This document shows positions 1 through 8,837 of a DNA stretch of 64,000 nucleotides, in pieces. A model generated the notes under the pieces. That model made no database searches. It worked only from the letters and a program-made list of their open reading frames with translations, and had not been told where the DNA came from. Made by a program: the position numbers and the translations under genes. The DNA lies in contig NZ_QEPT01000005.1 in NCBI RefSeq assembly GCF_003252755.1, positions 1 to 64,000 on the forward strand, in the 5' to 3' direction. How positions within the stretch are numbered: position 1 is the stretch's first letter; each line of letters opens with the position of its first letter. The DNA comes from Haemophilus parainfluenzae (lineage in GTDB: Bacteria > Pseudomonadota > Gammaproteobacteria > Enterobacterales > Pasteurellaceae).

Positions 1-658
1 GTTTTAAGTTTTCTAAACCTTGTTCAATATTGCGAATATTTAATATATCCCCCTGCGCCATTGGCATGGCAAACCATAAGGTACCACGGGTGGCAAACGG
101 AATCGCACTTTGGTCTTGTAATTGAATACGACCTACTTTACCTGGAATCACAGTGAGTACGAGCATGCCTGAACGCAAATCCTGTGGCTCTACCACCACA
201 CGGGTAGTGACATATCCCAAATCAATTAAACGATTTTGAATACGGCGAAGTAATACGTTAATCCCCTCCGAGCCTATACAAGCCGGCAGCGCAAAATCAC
301 GCTCAGCATAAACAGACTTCAATGCCCAAGAGAATTGGCTTGGTTGGATTAATTTAAGAGAAGAAGCTGATGAATTTTCTTCTTCAGCTTGATAATCGGT
401 TAGCACCAATTGATTGATAGGAAAACACTGTGCTTCATTCTGTGGAAAGCCACGAGAGGCTTCTTTTTCCCCCTCTAAACGCACATTCGCGGATTGCGTT
501 TGCTGGGCTAAAATAGCCGCATCCTGTTCAGCTTGTTGCCTCTGTTGTTTGGCATCGATTTGTTTTTCTACATTTGCATTTGGTGAGCTTGGCGCCGCCA
601 ACGCGAAAGAGGAAATAAATAATAAACTAGAAAGAAAAGAGCGAGATAAGTTTTTCAT
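1..658 (-). CDS. TpsB outer-membrane transporter, ShlB/FhaC/HecB family (3' part outside window)
   Basis: The start is ATG at 658-656; the gene runs off the left edge, so only about 219 residues are visible. The protein opens with a signal peptide (KNLSRSF, then a hydrophobic run ending FALA) and a Gln-rich linker. A POTRA-type region follows, with CFPINQLVL, then IQNRLIDLGYVTTRVVV and GMLVLTVIPGKVGRI, typical of the ShlB/FhaC family. Such proteins are Omp85-like pores that secrete a TpsA exoprotein (haemolysin, adhesin or CdiA). The partner is not in the window and would most likely lie downstream, to the left. Orphan immunity-like genes upstream fit a TPS/CDI locus, but which exoprotein is secreted cannot be told. 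Confidence 0.85.
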   Translation of the reverse strand, partial: MKNLSRSFLSSLLFISSFALAAPSSPNANVEKQIDAKQQRQQAEQDAAILAQQTQSANVRLEGEKEASRGFPQNEAQCFPINQLVLTDYQAEEENSSASSLKLIQPSQFSWALKSVYAERDFALPACIGSEGINVLLRRIQNRLIDLGYVTTRVVVEPQDLRSGMLVLTVIPGKVGRIQLQDQSAIPFATRGTLWFAMPMAQGDILNIRNIEQGLENLK

Positions 659-743
659 TATACATCAGAGATTAAGTTATTGATAAATCTGCGATATGAT
701 ATCAAAACTTGTTTTAAAATTCTATAAACTCATATTCTCAATA

Positions 744-803
744 AAAAAGTGCGGTCAGTTTTTAAGAGGTTTTAAAACGCTTTGAAAATTGACCGCACTT
801 TAT
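744..803. repeat. 57-bp palindromic USS repeat, copy 1
   Basis: An uptake signal (747-755) and its inverse (792-800) enclose a longer, nearly fully self-complementary sequence centred on gttttaaaac. The same sequence with few changes recurs at 2891-2950 and 7011-7070. It probably acts as a terminator for the small genes ending at 877 and may also serve DNA uptake. Confidence 0.8.
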
Positions 804-876
804 AGCTAGATATTTAAATATTTTATGCTATCCAAACCAAATATCCCTCTGGGTGACCAAAATACGATTAGCTAAT

Positions 877-1071
877 TCATTTAGCTTTCAGTATTCGCCC
901 TAAATAAAAACAAAAGAAGAGAGAGATAAATACTATAGGGAAAAAATCCAATACTTTTAATATATTAACTTTACTAAAGTTAAAATTAAACTTTGATAAT
1001 ACATACAAATATGTCATAGCTAATACAAATATCGTCATTTTAAATATCTTAAAAAGATCTGTCTTATTCAT
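877..1071 (-). CDS. small two-TM membrane protein, paralogue of the 8222-8425 product
   Basis: A 64-residue protein if it starts at the ATG at 1071, which I prefer because the paralogue starts at the same place (MNKTDLFKIF here, MRKSDFFKIL there). An in-frame start at 1089 is also open. Two hydrophobic stretches flank the conserved piece YVLSKFNFNFSKVNIL. The ATG overlaps the stop of the upstream gene (ATGAATAA), so translation is probably coupled. Function is unknown. Its link to a CdiI-like gene suggests a membrane immunity or orphan toxin-immunity component, which is inference. Confidence 0.65.
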   Translation of the reverse strand: MNKTDLFKIFKMTIFVLAMTYLYVLSKFNFNFSKVNILKVLDFFPIVFISLFFCFYLGRILKAK

Positions 1072-1525
1072 TTTTAAACTCATGTTCACTTAATCCTAGA
1101 TCATTTAGCTCTTTTTTAGCAAAATCTAGCATATAGGCTATTAATTCTCTATATTTGTTATCCGGATGTATTTCTAGAAATCTTTCACAAGCTTTTTCTG
1201 TATATTCTAGATTTTCCCGTTCTGTTACAATAGCTATCCAATCAGGATCATCAAATCCATCTTGAAAATAAACTCCTTCAAAATGATCTCTTGGATCGGG
1301 GCTATTCATATCTGGATGATACCAATAACAACCTTCTTGTGTATAACCATCCTTATCTACTAGCACTAAATAAACCGCATATAAGAAAACACCATAATCA
1401 TATAAAACAGAGAAACATTGCTTTACTGTTCTTTCAGGATTATCTTCATCAAAATTTACTTTATAAAAAAAATTATATGATTTAGATCTGATTGGTATAT
1501 AAGAAAAATCATCTTGAGTGAACAT
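1064..1525 (-). CDS. CdiI-like putative immunity protein
   Basis: A 153-residue acidic soluble protein with a good ribosome binding site (GAGGTTA). It shares an organised set of blocks with the product of 3337-3774: VDKDGYTQEG / VEKDGFCEEG, then PDMNSP, DHFEGV, and near the end ACERFLEIHP / ACKRFLELHP. The PDMNSP...FEGV pattern resembles, from memory, immunity proteins to CdiA ribonuclease toxins; no search was possible. No cognate toxin is visible, so it looks like an orphan immunity gene close to a tpsB gene. It is followed by an overlapping small membrane-protein gene. Confidence 0.7.
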   Translation of the reverse strand: MFTQDDFSYIPIRSKSYNFFYKVNFDEDNPERTVKQCFSVLYDYGVFLYAVYLVLVDKDGYTQEGCYWYHPDMNSPDPRDHFEGVYFQDGFDDPDWIAIVTERENLEYTEKACERFLEIHPDNKYRELIAYMLDFAKKELNDLGLSEHEFKNE

Positions 1526-1572
1526 TCTTAACCTCTACTGTTTTTATTCAAATATATTTTATATTCAATTCG

Positions 1573-1923
1573 TTATAAATTACATTTTCCCTTATCCCAC
1601 TTAGAATCTTGATAGCCACATTCAGCTGGCCAGTATCGGTAATATCCCTTTCTTTCCATACAAGATTGAAATTCTTTGTATTTACCAGTTTTATTGATAT
1701 AGTGAAGTTCTTGATCTCCATATTTACTACCGCAGCTAACAGCATCTTTCCAACGCTGTTGCTGATCAGTTTTACCTATACTATAAGGCTTTTGATAATG
1801 TGCTATAGCTGGCCATAATTTGCCTTTATCAACACAATTAACCATTTGTGGAGTATAAAAACATCCGTTTGAATACCAACATCCGTTTAATATAAAACAA
1901 AGAAGAAATGAGGTGTATCTCAT
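1573..1923 (-). CDS. small Cys-rich lipoprotein, unknown function
   Basis: The start at 1923 (MRYTSFLL) is chosen over the upstream 1962 because AGGAGGT lies six bases before it. A short hydrophobic leader ends in ILNGC, a plausible lipobox, giving a lipoprotein of about 116 residues. The mature part is Cys- and Trp-rich and contains FQSCMERKGYY. A similar CM-x-x-KGY ending is seen in the product of 8466-8708 (SCMKEKGY). The gene heads the first minus-strand block of orphan small genes. No function is recognised; an accessory or immunity lipoprotein is a guess. Confidence 0.65.
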   Translation of the reverse strand: MRYTSFLLCFILNGCWYSNGCFYTPQMVNCVDKGKLWPAIAHYQKPYSIGKTDQQQRWKDAVSCGSKYGDQELHYINKTGKYKEFQSCMERKGYYRYWPAECGYQDSKWDKGKCNL

Positions 1924-2213
1924 TTTATTACCTCCTATTTTCATCAAAAGTTCAAACAACATATTAATTTCCTGTTGGCGTATTTTTCATGATTCTTTCA
2001 AATTGCTTACCATCAACTGAATAAGATACAAATTTCAATAGTAAAGAATATCACAGAAGTATTGTCTAACCACATCCCATTAAGCATTATGGGATTCACT
2101 TAAAGTAAAACACCACAGATAACCTGCCGTTTTTTACAATATATTTGCTATAAAAAATAAGTGCTATAAAATAGCCACAACAAGCAAATGGTAATTAATG
2201 AGATTGGCTCGAT

Positions 2214-2891
2214 ATGAACAATGTACAAAAGAAATATTTTATTGGCCTAACCCATTTTTTGGGAAATGTTCTCGGCCCTAAATACGAAGTCGTATTTCAT
2301 TCTTTTGATAAGAATAAGGCTCATATGGAAGCCATTGCGAATAGCCATGTTAGCGGACGGACCCTTTCCTCTCCACTTAGTTCTTTTGGTTCTAGTTTGT
2401 TGCAGGATAAAGTATATTTAGATAAGGATTTTGTCTTTAACTACAAAGCGGTGGCAGATTCCGAAAAAGTCATTCGAGGTGCAACTTATTTCATTAAAAA
2501 TGGGGATAAATTAGAAGGCATCCTTTGTATTAATCATGATACCTCTGAGTTGGTTGATGTGATGACCAAATTAATTTCACTGGAAAACCTTGGAAACTTC
2601 GTCAATATTTTAGGTATTGATGATGCCTTTGCTGAAGTGGAAGAAGCCGAAATAATTAATAAAGAAAAACTCGAAAACTCCATCGAAGATATCCTTTGTG
2701 AATACCTTGATTTCACCCTATTACATTCCGATAAACCACTCAGCTTAAGACAACGGGAAAATGCAATTAAAGTCTTATTTGATAAGGGTATTTTCAATAT
2801 CAAGGGTGCCATTCCGATGGTGGCGAAATATTTGAAAATCTCAGAACCTAGCGTATATCGCTATCTCAAAGCGATCAAGGAAAAAGCATAA
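2214..2891 (+). CDS. YheO-type PAS/HTH transcriptional regulator
   Basis: A 225-residue protein. The N-terminal 120 residues resemble the YheO PAS-like domain (YEVVFHSF, then LEGILCINHDTSEL), and the C-terminal third resembles the HTH_22 domain (SLRQRENAIKVLFDKGIFNIKG, ending in a recognition helix near SEPSVYRYLKAIKE). Members of this family, such as DauR, control amino-acid catabolic genes. Its position 1 kb from tyrP-tpl makes control of tyrosine catabolism an attractive but unproved idea. It is the only plus-strand gene in the first 8.9 kb and separates two blocks of orphan genes. It ends directly at a palindromic USS repeat. Confidence 0.85.
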   Translation: MNNVQKKYFIGLTHFLGNVLGPKYEVVFHSFDKNKAHMEAIANSHVSGRTLSSPLSSFGSSLLQDKVYLDKDFVFNYKAVADSEKVIRGATYFIKNGDKLEGILCINHDTSELVDVMTKLISLENLGNFVNILGIDDAFAEVEEAEIINKEKLENSIEDILCEYLDFTLLHSDKPLSLRQRENAIKVLFDKGIFNIKGAIPMVAKYLKISEPSVYRYLKAIKEKA

Positions 2892-2950
2892 AAAAGCGCG
2901 GTCAATTTTCAAGAGGTTTTAAAACTCTTTGAAATTTGGCCGCACTTTAT
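2891..2950. repeat. 57-bp palindromic USS repeat, copy 2
   Basis: Same element as at 744-803, starting at the stop codon of the YheO-like gene. Its left uptake signal is degenerate (AAGCGCGGT, 2894-2902); the right is GCCGCACTT (2939-2947). It can terminate transcription of the YheO-like gene on the plus strand and of the orphan gene ending at 2978 on the minus strand. Confidence 0.8.
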
Positions 2951-2977
2951 ATCCCAGGCTATAAAAGCAAACTTTCG

Positions 2978-3274
2978 CTAATTACCATTAAATAAAACCT
3001 CCATAAACTCAAAGAAATCTTTTTCCGATACTTCATCAGGAGAAATCATTTTGTTATATATAATATCTATATCTCTATTTTCTAATTTATATATTTCCAA
3101 CCCTACCCAATGACTACTCCAGAGCTCAATAGTTGCTGTTTTTTTATTTGAATATAAGTCAAATCTAGTTAAATAACCAAAATCTCCCTCTTTCTCAAAA
3201 TCAACTTGAACAACTCCGAATTTTTCAATTACCCTAGGGTAAACAACATTTTCAAAAAAATTAAATATATCCAT
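2978..3274 (-). CDS. putative immunity protein, 98 aa
   Basis: The start at 3274 (MDIFNFFENVVYP) is preferred over a GTG at 3289 because the Rhs/CDI immunity proteins it resembles start at this point with a similar amphipathic helix; neither start has a strong ribosome binding site. The middle contains LTRFDLYSNKKTATIELWSS and VGLEIYKLE, a beta-rich core that resembles, from memory, small immunity proteins of Rhs and CDI toxins. It follows the CdiI-like gene 3337-3774 in the same direction, with a 62-bp gap. No cognate toxin is present. The assignment rests on pattern only. Confidence 0.6.
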   Translation of the reverse strand: MDIFNFFENVVYPRVIEKFGVVQVDFEKEGDFGYLTRFDLYSNKKTATIELWSSHWVGLEIYKLENRDIDIIYNKMISPDEVSEKDFFEFMEVLFNGN

Positions 3275-3336
3275 TATTTTTTCTAGCACTCTTATATTAT
3301 TAATTTACCTATAAAAATAGACACAAATTTTGACTT

Positions 3337-3774
3337 TTATTTCATCTTTGATGTTTCCCAGTTGTTTAAAATATCATAAATAAACTCTACATATTCTTTT
3401 TCAGGATGTAATTCTAAAAAACGTTTGCATGCCTTTTTAAAATACATAAAGCAGATTTCTTCAGATACATGAATCTGGTATCTAGGATCACATAGGCCTC
3501 CAATCTCAAACCTTACCCCTTCAAAGTGATCTTCTGAAAATGGGCTATTCATATCAGGGTAATAGCAAGCAGCTCCCTCCTCACAGAATCCATCTTTTTC
3601 TACTAGAACAGAATAGATAGATTTTAAAAAATCTCCCTCATAATATACATTGTCAATATACCCACTTATAGTAAGTTCTATTTTATCATTTTCATGTACA
3701 ACTTCTTTAAGAATAGGTGTATAGAAAGCTCCTATAGGAATGTACTTAGGAATGGTGTTATTTAGGGTGAACAT
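3337..3774 (-). CDS. CdiI-like putative immunity protein, paralogue of 1064-1525
   Basis: A 145-residue acidic protein with a strong ribosome binding site (AAGGAG). It shares VEKDGFCEEG, YPDMNSP, EDHFEGVRFE and ACKRFLELHPEKEY with the product of 1064-1525. The remainder is quite different, as expected of immunity genes that diversify against different toxin variants. It leads a two-gene block with the 98-aa putative immunity gene. A shared terminator (3868-3909) separates the block from tyrP. Function is inferred from resemblance to CdiI proteins, not shown. Confidence 0.7.
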   Translation of the reverse strand: MFTLNNTIPKYIPIGAFYTPILKEVVHENDKIELTISGYIDNVYYEGDFLKSIYSVLVEKDGFCEEGAACYYPDMNSPFSEDHFEGVRFEIGGLCDPRYQIHVSEEICFMYFKKACKRFLELHPEKEYVEFIYDILNNWETSKMK

Positions 3775-3867
3775 TAGTTACTCCTTTAGTATCTTTATCA
3801 ATATAATAACGAAATTTTTTCACTACCAATAGTAAAATGACACCTTTCCCAAGACTGATAATAAAAT

Positions 3868-3909
3868 AAAAGAGCGGTTAAAAACACAGTGATTTTTAAC
3901 CGCTCTTTT
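3868..3909 (-). terminator. 17-bp stem-loop terminator downstream of tyrP
   Basis: AAAAGAGCGGTTAAAAA at 3868-3884 pairs perfectly with 3893-3909, and T-rich sequence lies on both sides. It terminates tyrP (minus). The stem holds AGAGCGGT, a variant of the uptake signal, and part of the hairpin sequence is shared with the terminator near 44188. Confidence 0.8.
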
Positions 3910-3926
3910 TATTTTAATCCGTATTA

Positions 3927-5141
3927 TTAACCCACTACTTCAGGCAATATACCTAATTTAATTAGGAATGGGATACTCACGATAATAATCCCTAGAATTG
4001 AGACAAAGAGTAGGACCCCTGAACCACCCGGCACACGATAAGGTAAGTTTGGATGTTGATGACGAGCTTTCCAAACCAATGCTGCCGGCAATACCACTGC
4101 ATAGAAAGCAAACATTTGTCCTGCATAGCCTAATGCAAGGATGAAGCCTTCTGGATAGAAGAATGCAAAGAGCAATGGCGGAAGGAAGGTTAAGAAACCT
4201 AAACTTAAACGGTTTGCTGAAATATTGAAGGCACGTTTTAATAAGTCGTCAATACATTCTAGTAAACCGAGTGCTACCCCTAAGAATGAGGTAATCAGTG
4301 CTAAGGCAGAGAAGATTTTCACGACAGCCGCAATAATGGTGCTGCCTGTAATCACACGAACGGCCTCAATCAATCCATTTAATGTTGGATCTTGATTAAG
4401 GATTTCTAAGAATCGGCTTTGGCTTAACACACCGTGAGTAGAAAATTGCCATAAAAGATAACCCACTAATGTGATTGCAGAGCCCACAATAATAGAAAAT
4501 CTTAAGGCTTTTACATCACCTTCTAAATATTTATTTAAGCAAGGAATTGAGCCGTGGAAACCAAAGGCGGTAAAGAAAACCGGGCTAGCCGAAATCAATA
4601 GCGCTTTATCAATTGGCATAGCCATTAAGTTATCGATTTTAATTTCGGGGATCATCAATCCAAGCACAATGAATAGCGCTGCAATCATCGCGATAAATAA
4701 GAAACGATTTAAGGCATCCACAAAGCTTGTGCCAATTGCCACGAAGATACCAAAGAAGATCGTAAATGCCAGGATAGAACCTTTCATTTTGAAATCAGGT
4801 GTCGCAAAATCAGGTAAAGTTGAAGCAAGAATTGCACCACCACCGGTTACATAGGCGGAAAGTAATGCATAAAGGAAAATCATTAATACGCTGGTTGCGA
4901 CAATTCGTCCTGGTCGACCAAAATACTGTGCGGCAAGGGTGCCAATACCGGCATCATGTTCAGCAGTTTGATAAACCTCAACAAATAATAATGCGCTATA
5001 GGTGAGCAGAATCCATAAAAGAACAAGTAGAACAACTGTAAACGTGAAACCTATTCCTGCAGAGGTGAGAGGCATGGCAAGCATCCCTGCCCCAATCATC
5101 GTCCCTGAGGTAATCAAGGTACTTCCCAATGTTTTGTTCAT
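3927..5141 (-). CDS. tyrP: tyrosine-specific permease, TyrP/TutB type (HAAAP family)
   Basis: A 404-residue inner-membrane transporter with about eleven hydrophobic segments. It opens TLGSTLITSGTMIGAGMLAMP, the signature of the aromatic amino-acid permeases TyrP, Mtr and TnaB. Other blocks include SFVDALNRFLF, FTAFGFHGSIP, TSFLGVALGL and the C-terminus LGILPEVVG, which match Escherichia coli TyrP as I remember it better than TnaB or Mtr. It lies just downstream of tpl in the same direction, so it very probably imports tyrosine for cleavage by tyrosine phenol-lyase. A terminator between the genes (5270-5297) suggests partly separate transcription. Confidence 0.88.
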   Translation of the reverse strand: MNKTLGSTLITSGTMIGAGMLAMPLTSAGIGFTFTVVLLVLLWILLTYSALLFVEVYQTAEHDAGIGTLAAQYFGRPGRIVATSVLMIFLYALLSAYVTGGGAILASTLPDFATPDFKMKGSILAFTIFFGIFVAIGTSFVDALNRFLFIAMIAALFIVLGLMIPEIKIDNLMAMPIDKALLISASPVFFTAFGFHGSIPCLNKYLEGDVKALRFSIIVGSAITLVGYLLWQFSTHGVLSQSRFLEILNQDPTLNGLIEAVRVITGSTIIAAVVKIFSALALITSFLGVALGLLECIDDLLKRAFNISANRLSLGFLTFLPPLLFAFFYPEGFILALGYAGQMFAFYAVVLPAALVWKARHQHPNLPYRVPGGSGVLLFVSILGIIIVSIPFLIKLGILPEVVG

Positions 5142-5188
5142 AAGTTTTCTCCTTTCCGATTATCGTAGAAAGGCTAGTCACTTCCTTA

Positions 5189-5205
5189 TTTGACAATACA
5201 TCAAA
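5189..5205. promoter_or_regulatory. dyad TTTGA-N7-TCAAA upstream of tyrP
   Basis: A palindrome about 50 bp before the tyrP start. A similar TTTGATA-N6-TATCAAA dyad lies upstream of tpl. The different spacing argues against one simple common operator, so a regulator site is only a possibility. Confidence 0.35.
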
Positions 5206-5269
5206 CTACAATGTCATTAGAATGTTTTCGCATTTTTCTCATTAACCAAATATTTTTTAGATACAAAAA

Positions 5270-5297
5270 GCCCTTACCCCGTTACTGAGGTAAGGGC
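5270..5297 (-). terminator. intrinsic terminator after tpl
   Basis: GCCCTTACC at 5270-5278 pairs with GGTAAGGGC at 5289-5297. On the minus strand the hairpin is followed by TTTTTG. It lies directly behind the tpl stop codon. Confidence 0.85.
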
Positions 5298-5304
5298 GGT
5301 AGGC

Positions 5305-6699
<1,395 letters not shown>

Positions 6700-6754
6700 T
6701 TAGGTTTAAAGTCCATGATTATTAACCCGCTACTAAAAACATCTATCATCGAGT

Positions 6755-6804
6755 TGCTGGCATAGTACTGAATTTTTTTCTGCAATACTGTGATCAAAGT
6801 CACA
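6755..6804 (-). promoter_or_regulatory. CRP-dependent tpl promoter
   Basis: TGTGATCAAAGTCACA (6789-6804) is a perfect CRP palindrome. On the minus strand TACTAT (6767-6762) lies where a -10 element would be if CRP binds at about -41.5, giving a start site near 6755. This is class II architecture and predicts catabolite-repressed tpl expression. Confidence 0.7.
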
Positions 6805-6808
6805 AATC

Positions 6809-6865
6809 GATAAAATTTTATCAAATTCATATAAAAATATTTTTATTTGATAATTTTATATCAAA
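6809..6865. promoter_or_regulatory. two dyads upstream of the tpl CRP site
   Basis: GATAAAATTTTATC (6809-6822) is a perfect 14-bp palindrome, and TTTGATA-N6-TATCAAA (6846-6865) is a perfect 7-bp inverted repeat. They lie just upstream of the CRP site with respect to tpl and could bind an activator or repressor such as TyrR or the YheO-like protein. This is inference. Confidence 0.45.
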
Positions 6866-6908
6866 ACATCATAAGCATTCTGATTATTAGAGCAAGTAAA
6901 CAAGCGAG

Positions 6909-6970
6909 TTGGACTAACCAGTTTTCTCAATAGAACAACATAGGAATGGTGTTGCAGGCGGGATTGCTAT
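6909..6970. repeat. degenerate copy of the 5' region of the 8952 lipoprotein gene
   Basis: This stretch aligns with 8838-8904: ttggactaaccagtttt against ttgaactaactaatttt, then aggaatg and ggattgc in the same order. No gene follows it on the plus strand. It may be a decayed duplicate left when the block 7130-8708 was inserted. The rest of the tpl upstream stretch up to 7010 shows nothing else. Confidence 0.4.
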
Positions 6971-7010
6971 GAGAGGACGATATTTCGGCAAAAGAAGCAT
7001 CAAAAATACA

Positions 7011-7070
7011 AAAAGTGCGGTCAATTTTTGAGAGGTTTTAAAACTCTTTGAAAATTGACCGCACTTTATA
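7011..7070. repeat. 57-bp palindromic USS repeat, copy 3
   Basis: The most regular copy: uptake signal 7013-7021, inverse 7057-7065, and an almost uninterrupted stem between them centred on gttttaaaac. It lies just left of the third block of orphan genes and is the likely terminator of that block on the minus strand. Confidence 0.8.
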
Positions 7071-7129
7071 GGTTTACGCTATCTTTAAAAAGAAATTCAC
7101 ATACCATTTTAACGTTATTTTGAACACTA

Positions 7130-7369
7130 TCATTTTTTCATGGTGTGCATACAATCCATAACTTTCAAACTTATGACCTCTCGTTCCTCATTTGTCTTAT
7201 CAGGAAGATTTTTATATTTCTCATAACATGATTCAAAAGTTTTTTGTTCCTCATATGTCCTTTTAGGTATCACATCCCCATTCCAGAAACGAACAAAATA
7301 ACTATCAGAAGAAACACATGCAGTCAAAATACTACAAAGCAAAAAAATACTGAGATTTATCTTACTCAT
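7130..7369 (-). CDS. small lipoprotein, paralogue of 8466-8708
   Basis: A 79-residue protein with a GGAG ribosome binding site, a hydrophobic leader (INLSIFLLCSILTAC) and lipobox LTAC. It shares the block YFVRFWNGDVIPKRT with PIVRFWNDGIRPSES of the 8466-8708 product, including its place soon after the lipidated Cys. It ends ...DCMHTMKK, similar to the CM ending of its paralogues. Function is unknown. It is the last gene of a block of very small minus-strand genes. Confidence 0.65.
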   Translation of the reverse strand: MSKINLSIFLLCSILTACVSSDSYFVRFWNGDVIPKRTYEEQKTFESCYEKYKNLPDKTNEEREVISLKVMDCMHTMKK

Positions 7370-7405
7370 GTTTTATCTCCAAAATATTTTTTCATTCCAA
7401 CCGAT

Positions 7406-7597
7406 CTAATCTCGTTTGAAAAAGAGAAGATATATCGGCAAAGCAACCACCTGAAATTTTAGAGACATAATTAAAGCTTCTTTCATAAGAACTACATATT
7501 GCAAATTATTTCTTCCCATATCGAACTGAACTATCACCATAAACAAGAAAAATATGAATGCAACAGCTATAAAAAATTTTAATATTTTTAAAATCAT
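7406..7597 (-). CDS. small two-TM membrane protein
   Basis: A 63-residue protein beginning MILKILKFFIAVAFIFFLF, with a second hydrophobic segment near the C-terminus (FQVVALPIYLLFFKRD). The start and overall layout match the frameshifted gene at 7953-8158 (MILKLIKFY...). The ribosome binding site is weak. Function is unknown; the context suggests a membrane immunity-like or accessory protein. Confidence 0.5.
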   Translation of the reverse strand: MILKILKFFIAVAFIFFLFMVIVQFDMGRNNLQYVVLMKEALIMSLKFQVVALPIYLLFFKRD

Positions 7598-7642
7598 TAT
7601 TTATTTAGATGGCAAGTATATACCCCACCTTTCTCCTTTCCT

Positions 7643-7753
7643 CTAACGCATATTCCTTTTATATATTAAATAGTCATACAAAATTAAAACTAAAAACATA
7701 AAAAACCAAGGACTCTTTGTAAAAATTTTTTCTGAAAAATCTATTAATTTAAG
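7643..7753 (-). pseudogene. fragment of a small membrane-protein gene
   Basis: Immediately after the 7755 stop, another frame encodes about 39 residues containing FSEKIFTKSPWFFMFLVLILYDYLIYK, with no start codon except an ATG in the middle of the hydrophobic run. It looks like the C-terminal end of another small membrane protein of this block. It could be chance in AT-rich DNA. Confidence 0.3.
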
Positions 7754-7754
7754 T

Positions 7755-7943
7755 TCAATGATCTATCTTCTCTTTTGCTAAAATCGCAAACACTGCAACA
7801 ACAAAAGCATAAGGATAAACATCTTCTAGAAAATCTACAAAATTTTCTACACGCCCATACCAAACCCACTCGGTTATATATAAAATAATAACGCCAGATA
7901 AAACAACAATAGATAATTTAAATACTTCCAAAATAAATTTCAT
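7755..7943 (-). CDS. small two-TM membrane protein
   Basis: A 62-residue protein with two hydrophobic segments (VFKLSIVVLSGVIILYITEW and YAFVVAVFAILAK) and a good ribosome binding site (AAGGA). It starts only nine bases after the stop of the frameshifted gene 7953-8158, so the two form a transcription unit. It has no recognised family. It resembles its neighbours in size, topology and base composition. Confidence 0.5.
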   Translation of the reverse strand: MKFILEVFKLSIVVLSGVIILYITEWVWYGRVENFVDFLEDVYPYAFVVAVFAILAKEKIDH

Positions 7944-7952
7944 TAAATATCC

Positions 7953-8158
7953 TTATTTTCTTCCTGTAAGAAGATAACTGCCTAAAATCGCTGGTATGGG
8001 AATCAACAATGATAACAATATCTCAGTCTTTGAAGAAAAAACAACCCTTGTAGAAAACTCACCATTGGCTAAAAAATCAAGCAACAAATTTATCGATAGT
8101 AATAGCAAAAAATACAAAAAACCATTAATAAATAAAATTTTATCAGTTTCAATATCAT
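7953..8158 (-). pseudogene. frameshifted small membrane-protein gene
   Basis: From ATG 8158 the reading frame gives MILKLIKFYLLMVFCIF, like the start of the 7406-7597 protein, and then stops after 22 codons. The neighbouring frame continues through 7953 with LLLLSINLLLDFL and IPAILGSYLLTGRK, a second membrane segment and a basic end. The span of 206 nt is not a multiple of three. T-runs in the middle are a likely site of a one-base slip. It may be a decayed gene or a phase-variable one. Confidence 0.5.
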
Positions 8159-8221
8159 TATTTATATCTCTACATCATTGATGTATCAATCATTCTATAG
8201 ATTCTTTAAATATATAAATAC

Positions 8222-8425
8222 TTATTTACTATTATTACCACCTATAAATTTATTTATAAAAAAGCAAAATAAAAACAATACAAACAAAACCGGAAATAAT
8301 TTAACTATTGATATCAAATCAATCTTATTAAAATTAAAATTGAACTTCGATAGCGAATATAAATATAAAAAAACTAAAGCTAATAATGTTAATTTTAGAA
8401 TTTTAAAAAAATCACTTTTTCTCAT
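8222..8425 (-). CDS. small two-TM membrane protein, paralogue of 877-1071
   Basis: A 67-residue protein starting MRKSDFFKILKLTLLAL, with YSLSKFNFNFNKIDLISI in the centre and a second hydrophobic run before a basic tail. The product of 877-1071 has the same order of elements (MNKTDLFKIF, YVLSKFNFNFSKVNIL). In both places a small lipoprotein gene lies in the same block, so a recurring small lipoprotein plus membrane protein set exists. Function is unknown. Confidence 0.6.
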   Translation of the reverse strand: MRKSDFFKILKLTLLALVFLYLYSLSKFNFNFNKIDLISIVKLFPVLFVLFLFCFFINKFIGGNNSK

Positions 8426-8465
8426 TTAATTATGACCTTATTACAGTCTGTGTATGATATACAAA

Positions 8466-8708
8466 TTAATATCCTTTTTCTTTCATGCAACTATCTACAT
8501 ATCCTATACGATCATCATATCCTTCTTTTTCATTAGGATATATTTTATAAGCCTTATCAAGACATTCTTTAATTGCACTCATCTTAGATTCGGAAGGACG
8601 AATACCATCATTCCAGAACCTAACTATGGGATCATTGACATCTGAAGTACAAGAAGTCAGTAGTGTAAATAAAGGTATTAGTATATTTTTTTTCATTTTC
8701 TTACTCAT
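8466..8708 (-). CDS. small lipoprotein, paralogue of 7130-7369
   Basis: An 80-residue protein (or 76 if translation starts at the second Met). The leader MKKNILIPLFTLLTSC ends in a clear lipobox. The mature part has PIVRFWNDGIRPSES, shared with the 7130-7369 product, and ends DSCMKEKGY, similar to SCMERKGYY in the lipoprotein at 1573-1923. It is the first gene of the third orphan block. Function is unknown. Confidence 0.65.
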   Translation of the reverse strand: MSKKMKKNILIPLFTLLTSCTSDVNDPIVRFWNDGIRPSESKMSAIKECLDKAYKIYPNEKEGYDDRIGYVDSCMKEKGY

Positions 8709-8837
8709 TATTTTATTACTTGAGATTTAACTTCAATTAGTGAAAATAGATTTTACAACATCTGACTGAATCACCTATTAAACCTCTCAACAATCATACC
8801 AAAAATTGCTCATTCTTAAACCAATTGAACGACCCTT

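Noticed and set aside
414-683. Plus-strand Cys-rich ORF over the tpsB start
   Set aside because: Antisense to the signal peptide and Gln-rich linker of tpsB; no ribosome binding site.
4471-4854. Plus-strand ORF inside tyrP
   Set aside because: Antisense frame of a well-supported gene, with low-complexity codons and no start site.
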